The position numbers and the translations under genes are program-made. From Chloroflexota bacterium (lineage in GTDB: Bacteria > Chloroflexota > Anaerolineae > Anaerolineales > UBA4823), in contig JAGDMX010000231.1 of NCBI GenBank assembly GCA_017860725.1, positions 1 through 5,147 on the forward strand: a stretch of 5,147 nucleotides of DNA, written 5' to 3'. The notes under the pieces are model-generated. The model was not told the DNA's origin, did no database searches, and saw only the letters and a list, made by a program, of their open reading frames with translations. Positions 4,436-5,147 of the stretch are shown piece after piece; position 1 is the stretch's first letter, and each line of letters starts with the position of its first letter.

Positions 4436-5147
4436 CGACCATTTTTTGCTGCGCTGCGGACAGGACAGGCTGAGCCAGCGCTGTGTGGGTTGCTTCGAGT
4501 ATCAAGGGGATTGCATCCTGGAGAGGCAGCTCGATCTCTGCGCCGGCTGCCGCCGGGTGACCGCCGCCGCCAAAGCGCATGGCAATCTGGGCAACGTCGA
4601 TCCCTGGCTGGGCGCGCCAGCTTACCTTTACTTTAGATGCGTTCTGCTCGACAATCACAATGGCAACTTCGGTTTCTTCGATAGCGCTGAGGACATTGAC
4701 CAGGTCAGCGTCATCCTTACCCGGGTAGTCAACTGCTTTACGGTCCGCCTTGGTGAGCGCGCACCACACGATGCTCCCTTCCTTCTGCAGTCGTGATAGG
4801 CCGGCGCCCCACAAGCGCGCCGCCTCGTAAGAACGGCCTACTAGGCTGCGGTAATATAGCACAGGTAAATTGGCACCGGCTTCCATCAAGTCAGCTGCCA
4901 GTCGAAGAGTGTTTGCGTTGATATTGGAGGTGCGAAAGCCAATCGTATCGGTGACCAGACCGGTGAGCAATGCAGACGCTACAGTCTGGTTGATCGACAA
5001 GTTGAACTGAGGTAGCAGGTTGGCCAACATTTGGGTGGTCGAAACCGCCTCTGGATCGACCAGGTTTATGCGGGCGTACTCCAGATTTGTGATGTGATGA
5101 TCGATATTAATATCGGGCTGCGGGTAACTCTCCAGTACGCTGCCGGT
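4425..5147 (-). CDS. nrnA: DHH-family phosphoesterase, NrnA-like, C-terminal 240 residues (cut by right window edge)
   Basis: NrnA-type enzymes degrade very short RNA oligonucleotides (nanoRNAs) and often also dephosphorylate pAp, the by-product of sulfate assimilation, in the cytosol with Mn2+. The coding frame continues through the window edge, and its N-terminal part, including the first metal-binding motifs, is missing. Visible parts are NIDHH (residues 14-18), which gives the family its name, then ARINLVDPEAVSTTQ. GLVTDTIGFRTSN follows, with the metal-ligand Asp near residue 67. At the C-terminus is a DHHA1 domain with FGGGGHPAAAGAEI (about 192-205), the substrate-binding glycine-rich loop. 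NrnA fits better than the larger RecJ because the DHHA1 domain ends close to the C-terminus and nrnA commonly neighbours truB. A plain pAp phosphatase or cyclic-dinucleotide phosphodiesterase (GdpP/PDE2-like) cannot be excluded without the N-terminus. It heads the visible cluster, with truB and ribF downstream. Confidence 0.9.
   Translation of the reverse strand, partial: TGSVLESYPQPDINIDHHITNLEYARINLVDPEAVSTTQMLANLLPQFNLSINQTVASALLTGLVTDTIGFRTSNINANTLRLAADLMEAGANLPVLYYRSLVGRSYEAARLWGAGLSRLQKEGSIVWCALTKADRKAVDYPGKDDADLVNVLSAIEETEVAIVIVEQNASKVKVSWRAQPGIDVAQIAMRFGGGGHPAAAGAEIELPLQDAIPLILEATHTALAQPVLSAAQQKMVVQK

Noticed and set aside
5102..5115. 14-bp perfect palindrome CGATATTAATATCG
   Set aside because: It encodes the conserved Asp-Ile-Asn-Ile-Asp stretch leading into the DHH motif, so coding constraint explains it.
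1..5147. CRISPR array, tRNA/rRNA, insertion sequence, phage, toxin-antitoxin or defence island
   Set aside because: No regularly spaced repeats, tRNA-like folds, transposase motifs or terminal repeats are visible. Nearly all sequence is accounted for by six well-known gene families.

Overview
The window is an ordinary bacterial chromosome segment of moderate GC content. It carries housekeeping genes around one LacI-type regulator, and all six protein-coding genes are recognisable families. The order nrnA-truB-ribF next to a separate thyA-folA pair, plus the protein styles, would fit Chloroflexota (Anaerolineae-like). That placement is a tentative inference, because there is no rRNA or other marker here.

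Layout, left to right. Positions 1-1015 hold a minus-strand nucleotide-synthesis pair: thyA (thymidylate synthase) followed by folA (dihydrofolate reductase, cut by the left edge). folA starts at a TTG that shares four bases (TTGA) with the thyA stop. Positions 1016-1311 are a divergent control region. It holds a probable thyA promoter facing left, an imperfect hairpin, and a lacI-family promoter facing right with a perfect 12-bp CpG-centred palindrome at its predicted start site. Positions 1312-2352 encode a full-length LacI/GalR regulator on the plus strand, with no transporter or enzyme gene beside it to show its effector. It converges, with a 14-bp gap, on ribF (2367-3308, minus). Continuing on the minus strand are truB (3396-4319) and the C-terminal 240 residues of an NrnA-type DHH phosphoesterase (4425-5147, cut by the right edge).

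How the genes work together. ThyA turns dUMP into dTMP and oxidises methylene-tetrahydrofolate to dihydrofolate, which FolA reduces back, so the overlapping pair is one metabolic cycle. nrnA-truB-ribF is probably a co-directional cluster linking small-RNA degradation, tRNA pseudouridylation and FMN/FAD synthesis. In many bacteria this group lies downstream of nusA-infB-rbfA. The LacI regulator looks autoregulated and may control genes elsewhere.

I see no CRISPR array, tRNA, rRNA, insertion sequence, phage gene or toxin-antitoxin pair, and no convincing undescribed multi-gene system. The most useful observations concern regulatory DNA and start sites: the lacI operator, the repeats around the thyA promoter, the TTG start of folA, and an AT-rich palindrome before truB.
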